From contig JADYZW010000059.1 of the NCBI GenBank assembly GCA_020852955.1, positions 62,001 through 126,000 on the forward strand: a stretch of 64,000 nt of DNA, in the 5' to 3' direction. The number at the start of each line of letters is the position of its first letter. The stretch's first letter is position 1. This stretch comes from Deltaproteobacteria bacterium (GTDB lineage Bacteria > Desulfobacterota > Binatia > UTPRO1). Below are positions 18,152-25,844 of this stretch, one piece after another. Position numbers and translations under genes: made by a program. The notes under the pieces were generated by a model that saw only the letters and a program-made list of their open reading frames with translations, made no database searches and was not told the DNA's origin.

Positions 18152-18931
18152 TCAGGCATTGCGCACCGTCACCCCGCCGTCGACGACGAGATGGGCGCCG
18201 GTGATGTACGACGCGGCCGGCAGCACGAGGGCGAGCGTCGCGTGCGCGACCTCCTCCGGCTCGCCGTAGCGACCGAGGACGGTGCGGCGGCGCGCGAACT
18301 CCTTCTTCGCCTCTTCGGGGATGGCGTCGGTGATTCCGGTGCGGATCGGACCGGGGCATATGGCGTTCACCGTGATCCCCTCGCGGCCGAGCTCGACGGC
18401 GAGCGCGCGCGTGAGGCCGATCACGCCGTGCTTCGCCGCCGTATAGGCGCTCGCGAAGCGGGTGGCGCCGAGCCCCTCGGTCGAGGACACGTTGACGATG
18501 CGCGCGGCGTCCGAGCGCCGGAGGTGGGGCAGCGCGGCCCGCACCGTGCGGGTGTGCGCCGTCAGCAACACGTCGATCGAGGCCGCCCAGATCCCCTCGT
18601 AGTCGGGCGCGTCGATCGCGGTCACGAGCGCCAGGCCGGCGTTGTTGACCAGGATGTCGAGCCGTCCAAAACGCGCCGCGACCTCGTCGACGACCCGGCG
18701 GACGCGCTCGCCGTCGGTGACGTCCATCGCCCAGCCGTGCGCGCTGCCCCCGGCGTCGGCGATCTCGCGCACGACCGCCCCGACGGCCTCCGCGGAACGG
18801 TCGGTCACCGCGACGTGGGCGCCCTCGTCGGCGAAGAGGTGGGCCGTCGCGCGACCCATGCCGCTCGCGGCGCCGGTGACGAGTGCGGCGCGGCCGGCGA
18901 TCGAGCGACTGAGGGTGGTCAGGCGGGACAC
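18152..18931 (-). CDS. Short-chain dehydrogenase/reductase
   Basis: 259 residues, GTG start at 18931 with AAGGAGG seven bases upstream. It has TGAASGMG (cofactor glycine motif TGxxxGxG), NNAG, an active-site serine in NVSS, YTAAK (catalytic YxxxK) and CPGPIRT. This is a classical NAD(P)-dependent SDR of normal length. DVTD after the second beta-alpha unit and an acidic residue near the end of beta-2 (TDRS) suggest NAD(H) preference, which is inference. Substrate is unknown. The ribosome-binding site lies just upstream of the preceding gene's end region, consistent with an operon with the GGCT-like gene. Confidence 0.9.
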   Translation of the reverse strand: MSRLTTLSRSIAGRAALVTGAASGMGRATAHLFADEGAHVAVTDRSAEAVGAVVREIADAGGSAHGWAMDVTDGERVRRVVDEVAARFGRLDILVNNAGLALVTAIDAPDYEGIWAASIDVLLTAHTRTVRAALPHLRRSDAARIVNVSSTEGLGATRFASAYTAAKHGVIGLTRALAVELGREGITVNAICPGPIRTGITDAIPEEAKKEFARRRTVLGRYGEPEEVAHATLALVLPAASYITGAHLVVDGGVTVRNA

Positions 18932-18947
18932 GCGCGCCTCCTTCCGC

Positions 18948-19322
18948 TCAGCGGATCGTGTGCGACGCGTGCGTGTAGGTGAACGCCCACGCCTCGACCG
19001 CCTGGCCTTCCGTCTCCACCGTCACCGCGATCCGGCGGAAGAGGAAGGGCACGTTCTCGTACTCGTCGACCCGGTCGAGCGCCGCCCGGAACCGCGACGG
19101 CTCGAGCCACACGATCTCGCCGTCGAGCCATCCCTCGTCCGAACCGAACACCGCGCCCGGATACGACGCCTTGAGGTCGAGCAGACGCCCTCGCGTCCGC
19201 GCCGGCGCCCGCCGCACCACGTCGGCCGCGATGACGTGGGCGCCCGACTCCCCCTTGCGGAGGGTGCCGTAGAGGAAGAGCGGCAGCTCGCGGTCGCGGT
19301 CGGCGTCAGTGGGATCGGTCAT
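18948..19322 (-). CDS. Gamma-glutamylcyclotransferase-like (AIG2/GGCT) protein
   Basis: 124 residues from ATG at 19322; a TTG at 19334 is in frame but less likely. LFLYGTLRKGE is the substrate-loop motif of the AIG2/GGCT fold and DEYENV supplies the expected catalytic-type glutamate. Members cleave gamma-glutamyl peptides or amines to 5-oxoproline, or act in related detoxification. It is first in the operon with an SDR and an exported phosphatase. A perfect palindrome lies 32 bases upstream of the start. Confidence 0.8.
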   Translation of the reverse strand: MTDPTDADRDRELPLFLYGTLRKGESGAHVIAADVVRRAPARTRGRLLDLKASYPGAVFGSDEGWLDGEIVWLEPSRFRAALDRVDEYENVPFLFRRIAVTVETEGQAVEAWAFTYTHASHTIR

Positions 19323-19353
19323 GGGTACGAGCAAAGACGTCTCGCTCTACTAC

Positions 19354-19367
19354 CATGGTGCACCATG
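19354..19367. promoter_or_regulatory. 14-base perfect palindrome upstream of GGCT-SDR operon
   Basis: CATGGTGCACCATG reads identically on both strands. It sits 32 bases before the GGCT-like start and 6 bases from the end of the PIN remnant. The position suits an operator, possibly left from the lost toxin-antitoxin locus. Confidence 0.35.
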
Positions 19368-19373
19368 CACGCC

Positions 19374-19587
19374 TCAATCCCAAACGACCTCGACGAGTGC
19401 CGAGTCCAGAATTTCCCGTATCCGCCCTCATCCGCGGTGTGCCCGCTACCCGAGCCGCCGCGACGATCATGCGGTCGAACGGTTCCATCACGCTCTCCAG
19501 CAGCGCGAACTCCTCGGCCTGCGCGAGCTCGAGCGGCAGCTTCGCGAAGGACGGCCGGGCGGTAACGATGGGTGTCGAGAGCCTCAC
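19374..19587 (-). pseudogene. PIN-domain (VapC-like) toxin remnant, frameshifted
   Basis: One frame encodes a PIN-like C-terminal half: SFAKLPLELAQAEEF, then EPFDRMIVAAARVAGTP, as in VapC proteins (DPFDRxLxAQA). After about position 19450 the reading continues in another frame as IREILDSALVEVVWD with a stop at 19374-19376, which is a normal VapC ending. The N-terminal catalytic part is missing because phosphoglucomutase begins at once beyond 19644. No antitoxin is seen. The decay is read from the sequence; a sequencing error could explain the frameshift but not the missing N-terminus. Confidence 0.5.
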
Positions 19588-19643
19588 ATCGTGAACGCGA
19601 GCCTGCCGTCGGAGCGCGGTGCCGACCGTGGCCGAAACCGGGA

Positions 19644-21290
19644 TTACGGCCCGCCGAGCGCCGCAGCCACGATGCGCTGCGCCTCCGCCACGATCGCCTC
19701 CAGGTGGCGTTCGTCGCGGAAGCTCTCGGCGTAGATCTTGTAGATGTCCTCGGTGCCCGAGGGGCGGGCGGCGAACCAGCCGTTCTCGGCGACCACCTTG
19801 AGGCCGCCGATCGCGGCGTCGTTGCCGGGCGCCTTCGTGAGCTTGGCGGCGATGGGCTCGCCGGCGAGGGTGGCGGCGCCGACGGCGGCGGGCTCGAGCT
19901 TCCCGAGGCGCGCCTTCTCGGCCGGCGTCGCGGGGGCGTCGATGCGGGTCGAGTGCGGGGTGCCGAGCTCGCGCGTCAGCTCCGCGAAGTGCTCGCCGGG
20001 ATCACGGCCGGTGCGCGCCGCGATCTCGGCGGCGAGGAGACTCGGGACGATGCCGTCCTTGTCGGTCGTCCAGACGGCGCCGTCGGTGCGGAGGAACGAC
20101 GCGCCGGCGCTCTCCTCTCCCCCGAAGCCTATCGTCCCGCCGACGAGGCCGTCGACGAACCACTTGAAGCCGACGGGCACCTCGACGAGCCTCCGGCCGA
20201 GCCGGGCGGCGACCCGGTCGATCAGGCTGCTGCTGACCACGGTCTTTCCGACGGCGGCGGTCGCGGGCCACGCGGGGCGGTTGGCGAAGAGGTAGGCGAT
20301 CGCGACCGCGAGGTACTGGTTCGGCTCCAGGAGGCCACGGCTCCTGGTCACGATGCCGTGGCGGTCGGCGTCGGCATCGCAGGCGCAGGCGACGTCGAAG
20401 CGGTCCTTGAGGCCCACCATGCGCGCCATGACGTGCGGCGACGACGGGTCCATGCGGATCTGACCGTCCCAGTCGACCGACATGAAGCGGAAGGTCGCGT
20501 CGATCACGTCGTTCACGACCTCGAGACGGAGGCCGTGGCGCTCGCCGATCGCCTGCCAGAACGCGAGGCTCGCCCCCCCGAGCGGGTCGACGCCCACGTG
20601 GACGCGCGCGTCCCGGATCGCCGCGAGATCGACCACCGCGGGAAGATCGCCGACGTACGCGCTCAGGTAGTCGTGGCGATGGGTGGTCGAGGCGGCGCGG
20701 GCGCGCGCGAAGTGCGTCCGCAGCACGCCCTGGAGATCGTCGGCGATGAAAGCGTTCGCCTGGCGTTCGATCCACGCGGTCGCGGCGCTGTCGGCGGGGC
20801 CGCCGTGCGGCGGGTTGTACTTGAAGCCCCCGGAGCGCGGCGGATTGTGCGACGGGGTGACGACGATGCCGTCGGCGAGCCCGCTCTTGCGGCCGCGGTT
20901 GTAGGTCAGGATGGCGTGCGAGATCACGGGCGTCGGTACGTAGCCGCCGTTGGCGTCGACCATCGTCTCGACGCGGTTCGCGGCCAGCACCTCGAGCGCG
21001 CTCGCGAAGGCCGGCTCCGAGAGCGCGTGGCTGTCGATGCCGATGAAGAGCGGACCGTCGGTGCCCTGTTCCTTCCGGTACCGGCAGATGGCCTGGGTGA
21101 TGGCGAGGATGTGGACCTCGTTGAACGACGCGTCGAGCGACGAGCCGCGATGCCCCGAGGTACCGAAAGCGACGCGCTGGCTCGCGACCGAAGGATCGGG
21201 CCGTTCGGTGTAGTAGGCGGTGACGAGCTTCGAGAGGTCGACGAGGATGGCGGCGGGGGCCGGCTTCCCGGCGAGGGGGCTGATGGACAT
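19644..21290 (-). CDS. pgm: Phosphoglucomutase (alpha-D-glucose phosphate-specific)
   Basis: 548 residues from ATG at 21290. It converts glucose 1-phosphate and glucose 6-phosphate in the cytoplasm. The motifs are complete: GTSGHRG near the N-terminus, TPSHNP with phospho-acceptor Ser147, DADADRHG metal-binding loop, GFGGEESAG sugar-binding loop and RPSGTEDIYKIYAESF phosphate-binding end. Length is that expected for the Pgm subfamily of about 545 residues. It is a single gene with PIN remnants on both sides. In this window it links to sugar metabolism only through the glycosyltransferase and dikinase genes, so no operon role is inferred. Confidence 0.95.
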   Translation of the reverse strand: MSISPLAGKPAPAAILVDLSKLVTAYYTERPDPSVASQRVAFGTSGHRGSSLDASFNEVHILAITQAICRYRKEQGTDGPLFIGIDSHALSEPAFASALEVLAANRVETMVDANGGYVPTPVISHAILTYNRGRKSGLADGIVVTPSHNPPRSGGFKYNPPHGGPADSAATAWIERQANAFIADDLQGVLRTHFARARAASTTHRHDYLSAYVGDLPAVVDLAAIRDARVHVGVDPLGGASLAFWQAIGERHGLRLEVVNDVIDATFRFMSVDWDGQIRMDPSSPHVMARMVGLKDRFDVACACDADADRHGIVTRSRGLLEPNQYLAVAIAYLFANRPAWPATAAVGKTVVSSSLIDRVAARLGRRLVEVPVGFKWFVDGLVGGTIGFGGEESAGASFLRTDGAVWTTDKDGIVPSLLAAEIAARTGRDPGEHFAELTRELGTPHSTRIDAPATPAEKARLGKLEPAAVGAATLAGEPIAAKLTKAPGNDAAIGGLKVVAENGWFAARPSGTEDIYKIYAESFRDERHLEAIVAEAQRIVAAALGGP

Positions 21291-21367
21291 ACGCGGGGTT
21301 CTAGCGCATCGGCGGGCCGGCGGCACGCCGATACCGTGCGACGCGGATGTGCGATGTCGGCTGCCGA

Positions 21368-21472
21368 TCAGCGAATGACGACCGTCCGCAGCAGCCCTTC
21401 GGAGTCCGCATCCGCGGTCACGAGCGTGGCGTCGTGACGTCGGATGAAACTCCACTTCCTGATGTGCGAGTC
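21368..21472 (-). pseudogene. Second PIN-domain-like C-terminal fragment
   Basis: A 34-codon segment reads WSFIRRHDATLVTADADSEG and then LLRTVVIR followed by a stop at 21368-21370. ATLVTADAD is the conserved fourth-acidic-residue region at the end of PIN-domain toxins. No start or upstream PIN sequence is seen. It lies immediately upstream of pgm, while another PIN remnant lies downstream. The identification rests on a short motif. Confidence 0.35.
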
Positions 21473-21493
21473 TGTGACGTTACCTTCGAGATT

Positions 21494-21523
21494 TGACAGG
21501 GCTCGCACCTCACGCTTAGGTTG
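21494..21523 (+). promoter_or_regulatory. Candidate sigma-70 promoter
   Basis: TTGACA at 21494-21499 is followed after 18 bases by TAGGTT at 21518-21523, 21 bases before the ATG at 21544. The -35 is consensus and the -10 is weak. The expected 5' leader would be short. Confidence 0.45.
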
Positions 21524-21543
21524 GTCATTCCCGGGTATCGACG

Positions 21544-21918
21544 ATGATTCGTCTCGTATTGCTCACGGCCGGGCTGGCGGCGCTGATGGTGGCCGTCCCC
21601 GCCTACGCGACCGAAGTCGCAACCGCGCCGATGCTCGGCACCGAGCTCCTCTCGGGCCGGGTGCGCTGCCTCGCGGTCAACGTGGACACGAAGCCGAAGC
21701 TGCTCACGCGCATGGAGATGGTGAGTACGGCGGGGGCCGTGCTGGCGAGCCTCCCCGCCCCCGAGCTCGTCCCGCCGGGACAGATTCGCCTGACCACGTT
21801 CGCGGACCTGAGCGTCGCGAGCCCGGCGTACTGCCGCTTCGCCTTCCAGGGGAAGTTCCGCGCCTCGTTGATGTACCTGAACGGCACGGCGATGGAGATC
21901 GTGCCCGCGACGAAGTGA
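21544..21918 (+). CDS. Small exported protein, unknown function
   Basis: 124 residues from ATG at 21544 with a signal peptide ending at AYA. The mature protein (about 102 residues) is beta-rich, with two cysteines (VRCLAVN and AYCRFAF) that could form a disulfide. ELVPPGQIRLTT and CRFAFQGKF resemble a small immunoglobulin-like sandwich. No family is recognised. A candidate promoter precedes it, so it is probably expressed on its own. Confidence 0.7.
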   Translation: MIRLVLLTAGLAALMVAVPAYATEVATAPMLGTELLSGRVRCLAVNVDTKPKLLTRMEMVSTAGAVLASLPAPELVPPGQIRLTTFADLSVASPAYCRFAFQGKFRASLMYLNGTAMEIVPATK

Positions 21919-22172
21919 GCGAGTGCGGGATGGCGCCGCTCGCCGAGACCGACCTCCCGGTGGTACCGGCGTCGCGGGCGAAGTCCGAAGGGCACCAGGC
22001 GACGCGCGCGCTGAGCGCGGAGCCCGGAACAGATGACGCCGCCGACGCGCAAGGACCTGGTCGGGAGCGCCGCCCGCGCGAGGCGGAACACGCTCGACAG
22101 CCAGCCGAGAATACCGTACTGGCGGTGCTCACCGCGGCACGACGCCGCTGAGGTCATGAGGAGGTTTCGGTG
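21919..22172. other. Intergenic stretch without a convincing gene
   Basis: 254 bases between the small exported protein and the cytochrome c peroxidase. A 46-codon frame from ATG 22033 crosses the peroxidase ribosome-binding site and has no recognisable content, so I do not call it. AGGAGG at 22159-22164 serves the peroxidase start. Confidence 0.5.
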
Positions 22173-23234
22173 ATGGGTCGTCCGCCGATCGTCTCGACGC
22201 TGTCGCTCGTCGCGTTGCTGGTCTACTCCACGGTCACCGCCTGGGCGACGCCGCCCTGGGAGGCGGCGAACCCGATCAAACCGCTGCCGAAGCCGCCGCT
22301 CGGCATCTACTCTAAGCTCGAGGATCTGCCGACACCGCCGACGCCCGAGCGCGTCCGGCTCGGCCGCTGGCTCTTTTTCGACACGCGGCTCTCGGGCGAC
22401 AACACGATCTCGTGCGCGACCTGCCACCAGCCCGAGCACGGCTTCTCCGAGCTCACCCCGCACTCGACCGGCATCCGCGGGCAGCAAGGCGCGCGCAAGG
22501 CGCCAGGTTTCGTCAACCTCGCCTGGACGATCTTTCCGAACTTCTTCTGGGACGGCCGCGCGGCGTCACTCGAGGAGCAGGCGCTCGGACCGATCGCGAA
22601 TCCGATCGAGATGGGATCGACGCACGAGGCGATGGTCAAGACGTGCGAAATGAAGGGGTACAGGCCCTACTTCAAAGAGGCCTTCGGCTCCGAGGAGGTC
22701 ACCAAGGAGCGCGTCGCCCACGCGATCGCCGACTACGAGCGCACCCGCATGAGCGGCAACAGCCCGGTCGACAAGTGGCAGGTCGGCAAGGACGAGCAGG
22801 CGGTCCCGCCCGAGGTGAAGCAGGGCTGGGAGCTCTTCTTCGGCAAGGCCGAGTGCAACCAGTGCCACCTCGGCGAGAACTTCACCGACAGCCGCTTCCA
22901 CAACCTCGGCGTCGGCTGGGACGCCCAGAAGAAGGAGTTCAAGGACGTCGGACGCTATGCGATCAGCAAAAAGGACGAGGATCGCGGCGCGTTCAAGACG
23001 CCCGGGCTGCGCGAGGTCGCGAAGCATCCGCCATACATGCACGACGGCTCGATCGCGACGCTCGAGGCCGTCGTCGAGCACTACAACAAGGGCGGCAATG
23101 CGAACCCGCACCTCTCGACGCGCATCCGCAAACTCGATCTCGGCAAGGCCGAGGTGCAGGCGCTCGTGAAGTTCATGGAGGCGCTCTCGGGCGAGGGCTA
23201 CGCGGACACCGCGCCGACCGCGTTTCCGGAGTAG
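22173..23234 (+). CDS. Diheme cytochrome c peroxidase (CcpA/MauG family)
   Basis: 353 residues. ATG at 22173 lies 8 bases after AGGAGG; GTG at 22170 is also in frame. A signal peptide ends near AWA. Two covalent heme sites are present: C81-A-T-C84-H85 and C228-N-Q-C231-H232. [22 protein letters not shown] and the [20 protein letters not shown] block are typical of bacterial diheme peroxidases. The enzyme reduces hydrogen peroxide in the periplasm with electrons from small cytochromes or cupredoxins. No cytochrome gene is adjacent. A perfect hairpin follows the stop by 6 bases. Confidence 0.92.
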   Translation: MGRPPIVSTLSLVALLVYSTVTAWATPPWEAANPIKPLPKPPLGIYSKLEDLPTPPTPERVRLGRWLFFDTRLSGDNTISCATCHQPEHGFSELTPHSTGIRGQQGARKAPGFVNLAWTIFPNFFWDGRAASLEEQALGPIANPIEMGSTHEAMVKTCEMKGYRPYFKEAFGSEEVTKERVAHAIADYERTRMSGNSPVDKWQVGKDEQAVPPEVKQGWELFFGKAECNQCHLGENFTDSRFHNLGVGWDAQKKEFKDVGRYAISKKDEDRGAFKTPGLREVAKHPPYMHDGSIATLEAVVEHYNKGGNANPHLSTRIRKLDLGKAEVQALVKFMEALSGEGYADTAPTAFPE

Positions 23235-23240
23235 CCGACG

Positions 23241-23272
23241 GCCGGACCCGTCGCGACGGCGACGGGTCCGGC
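23241..23272 (+). terminator. Perfect 14-bp hairpin after cytochrome c peroxidase
   Basis: GCCGGACCCGTCGC at 23241-23254 pairs without mismatch with 23259-23272 around a 4-base loop, 6 bases after the stop. No clear T-run follows, as is common in very GC-rich genomes. Confidence 0.7.
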
Positions 23273-23410
23273 GCCGCGAAGTGTCACCGTCGGCACGTGC
23301 GGGGTCACGCGCGGCGCGCGGCGATGTCAGAGGTGGCCAAGCGCGCGCGCCGAGACGCGATACGGCAAGCGCCATGAAGTGGTCCATGGCTTGCTCGTAC
23401 CGCGCTGGCC

Positions 23411-24961
23411 ATGCACGCCGTCGCCGCCCCTCGCCGCTCCGTCCTCCACCGCCTCGCACCCTTCGACCTCAGGCGCGGCGAGGGCCGCACGGCGTCGCTC
23501 ATGTTCGCCGCCGTGTTCTCCATCATGTGCGCCTACTACATGGTGAAGCCGCTGCGCGAAGGCTGGATCGCGGTGTCCGCGATCGGCGGCCTCTCGCGCG
23601 TCGAGATCAAGGCGTACTCGAGCCTCGCGCAGAGCCTGCTCCTCCTCGGGATCGTCGGCGCGTACGCCAGGTTCGCGGCCCGCCGCACGGCGCGCACGGT
23701 GCTGCGCCGCTCCGCGTTCGCGTGCGCCGCGGCACTCGCTATGTTCTGGGTCGCGCAGCCGGACTTCCTGCTGGCGACGGTCCCCGGGCTCGGCATCGCC
23801 TTCTACCTCTGGGTGGGCATGTTCGGCGTGTTCGTGGTGGCGCAGTTCTGGGCATTCGCGACCGACCTCTACGGCGACGACCGGGGACGCCGCCTGCTGC
23901 CGCTGGTCGCGATCGGCGGGACGTCGGGCGCGGCCGCGGGCTCCTGGCTCCACGATGCGCTCGCAGGGCTCGGTCCGCTCGGCACCCACGGGATCCTCCT
24001 CTGTGCGATCGCGCCTCTGCTCGCGGCGACCGCGCTCGCGCAAGCCGCCGCGGGGGCATCCGCCGGCGCCGCGGCGCCGAGCCCGTCCGCCGCGTCCGTC
24101 CGCCCCGGCGCCGCGAGCCTCCGTCGGGTCGTGAGCGATCGCTTCGTGCTCGCGGCCGGTATGCTCGCCCTCCTCTTCAGCTGGACGACGACGAACGGCG
24201 AGAACCTCCTCTTCCAGATCGTGCAGGACGGCGTCGCGCGCGCGGCCGAGGCGCCGGGCGTCGACGGGGTCGCCGCGCTCGCGCACGCGCGGGCGGCGAC
24301 GACCGCCTTCTACGGCGACTTCTACCTCTGGACGAACCTCGCGGCCCTCGTCGTGCAGATCGTCGTGACGTCGCGCCTGCTCACGCGCGGCGGCCTCGCG
24401 GCGATCCTCTTCGTCCTGCCGCTGCTCGCGCTGCTCGCGTCGGCCATCGCGGCGCTCGCGCCGGTGCTGGCGATCCTCAAGTGGGTGAAGGTCGCCGAGC
24501 AGGCGACCGACTACTCGCTGAACCACACCGCGCGCCAGGTGCTCTGGCTCCCCGCGAGCGCCGAGACCAAGGTCGAGAGCAAGCCAACCGTCGACGCGTT
24601 GTTCGTGCGCCTCGGCGACGGGCTCGCCGCCCTCACCGTGCTCGCGAGCAGCCACCTCGGCGGCTACGCGGTCGAGATCCTGATCGCGGTGAACGTCGTG
24701 CTGGCGGCGCTCTGGCTCGTGGTCGCGTGCGTCGTCGTCCGCGAGCACGGCCAGCTCGTCGCGCGGCGCGCGGCGGAAGCGGCGGCCGCCGTGACGCCGG
24801 TGCTCTGCCGCGCCACCCGCCGCCTCGTCCGTCGCACGGCGCGCACCGCCCACGCGATCCTGGCGGCGCCGACCGCGCTCTGGGACGGCGTCGCCGCGAA
24901 GCGGCTCGATCTCTTGCCGATCGGCCGCGGCCATCCGCCGCCGGTCGCCCTCGCCGCGTAG
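23411..24961 (+). CDS. ATP/ADP-translocase-like (Npt1/Npt2-type) membrane carrier, paralogue
   Basis: 516 residues from ATG at 23411. It is a clear paralogue of the carrier at 229-1632, sharing YYMVKPLREGWIAVS, KAYSSLAQSLLL, IAFYLWVGMFGVF and QFWAFATDLYGDDRGRRLLPL. About 12 membrane segments are followed by a basic C-terminal tail of about 60 residues that the first copy lacks. It stands alone here, without the HEAT/CNBD partner found at 1639-4857. No strong ribosome-binding site precedes the ATG. Substrate is unknown. Confidence 0.8.
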   Translation: MHAVAAPRRSVLHRLAPFDLRRGEGRTASLMFAAVFSIMCAYYMVKPLREGWIAVSAIGGLSRVEIKAYSSLAQSLLLLGIVGAYARFAARRTARTVLRRSAFACAAALAMFWVAQPDFLLATVPGLGIAFYLWVGMFGVFVVAQFWAFATDLYGDDRGRRLLPLVAIGGTSGAAAGSWLHDALAGLGPLGTHGILLCAIAPLLAATALAQAAAGASAGAAAPSPSAASVRPGAASLRRVVSDRFVLAAGMLALLFSWTTTNGENLLFQIVQDGVARAAEAPGVDGVAALAHARAATTAFYGDFYLWTNLAALVVQIVVTSRLLTRGGLAAILFVLPLLALLASAIAALAPVLAILKWVKVAEQATDYSLNHTARQVLWLPASAETKVESKPTVDALFVRLGDGLAALTVLASSHLGGYAVEILIAVNVVLAALWLVVACVVVREHGQLVARRAAEAAAAVTPVLCRATRRLVRRTARTAHAILAAPTALWDGVAAKRLDLLPIGRGHPPPVALAA

Positions 24962-25028
24962 CGCCATCGACCCCACCGGACCGCACCCCGCCCTTGCGAC
25001 CCCGCCGGCGGGTTGATACCCCGCGCGC

Positions 25029-25826
25029 ATGGACGATCGACGTTCCTCGCATGCCTTCCTGTTGATGATGCTCCTGATCGCCGCCGTGTCGGCGGCGGCG
25101 ATGAGCTGCGGCGGAGGCGGAGGCGGCGCCGACTCGAACGGCGCCCTCTGCGAGCAATGCGGCGACTCCGACGGTCCCTGTCAGGCGACCGCCGTGACGA
25201 CGGGCGACGATCGTCCCTCCGGCTGCACGACGGATCCATGCACGGTCCAGCTCCGGTGCGTACGCAAAGTCGACAGCGGGCAGCGCCGCTGCTTCCCGAA
25301 CAACCCGAGCACCGGCGAGCTCGATTTCCGCTACGAGTGCGACGGATCGCAGCCGATCGAGAGCTTCGCGCCGACGATCACGCCGACGCCGACCGTGACG
25401 CCGACGCCGGAGGCGACCCTCACGCCGTCGGCGACGGCCCCGACACCGACCGGCGCGACGCCAACCGCGACCGGGGTGACACCGACCGCCACCCCGACCC
25501 CGGAAGAGCCCGAGGAGGTGGAGGTGACCATCACGATCACCGAGCCGACCGGGACCGACGTGCCCGCCATCTTCTCGGTCACCGTCACCTATCCCGCGAG
25601 CAAGGGCAGCTTCATCGGACCCGACGGCGTCGACTGCGACACCGCCGATTTCAACGTCCAGGACGAGGGGAACGGCACGCTCCTGCTGTCGTTCACGGGC
25701 GATGCCGCATTGGCCGGCGACTCCGTCGACGTCGACTGCACCTTCCATCAAACCGACGGCGCGTCGCTCACCGCGAGCGAGCTCGGCGGCGACGCGGGCA
25801 CGCTGCGCGTCACCTTCGATATCTGA
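25029..25826 (+). CDS. Secreted or lipoprotein with TP-rich linker and beta-sandwich domain
   Basis: 265 residues from ATG at 25029. The hydrophobic N-terminus ends in AAAMSCGGGGGG, a possible lipoprotein cleavage site with Cys27. A Cys-rich segment of about 80 residues follows, with eight or more cysteines including CEQCGDSDGPC. Then comes a Thr-Pro repeat linker (about 115-160, PTPT/VTPT units) and a C-terminal beta-rich domain containing VDCDTADFNV and VDVDCTFHQ. The C-terminal domain resembles cohesin-like or immunoglobulin-like secreted modules. It is likely on the cell surface; no enzymatic motif is seen. Confidence 0.7.
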   Translation: MDDRRSSHAFLLMMLLIAAVSAAAMSCGGGGGGADSNGALCEQCGDSDGPCQATAVTTGDDRPSGCTTDPCTVQLRCVRKVDSGQRRCFPNNPSTGELDFRYECDGSQPIESFAPTITPTPTVTPTPEATLTPSATAPTPTGATPTATGVTPTATPTPEEPEEVEVTITITEPTGTDVPAIFSVTVTYPASKGSFIGPDGVDCDTADFNVQDEGNGTLLLSFTGDAALAGDSVDVDCTFHQTDGASLTASELGGDAGTLRVTFDI

Positions 25827-25844
25827 TCGCCGGCGAAGGCGCGC

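Noticed and set aside
22033..22173. 46-codon plus-strand frame before the peroxidase
   Set aside because: No ribosome-binding site and it runs through the peroxidase ribosome-binding site.
23327..25030. Long minus-strand frame opposite the third carrier
   Set aside because: Mirror frame of the carrier; no start support and no domain.
25390..25510. ACGCCGACC-type repeats taken as a possible CRISPR or minisatellite
   Set aside because: The repeats are in frame and encode the Thr-Pro linker of the secreted protein; no spacers or regular unit lengths.
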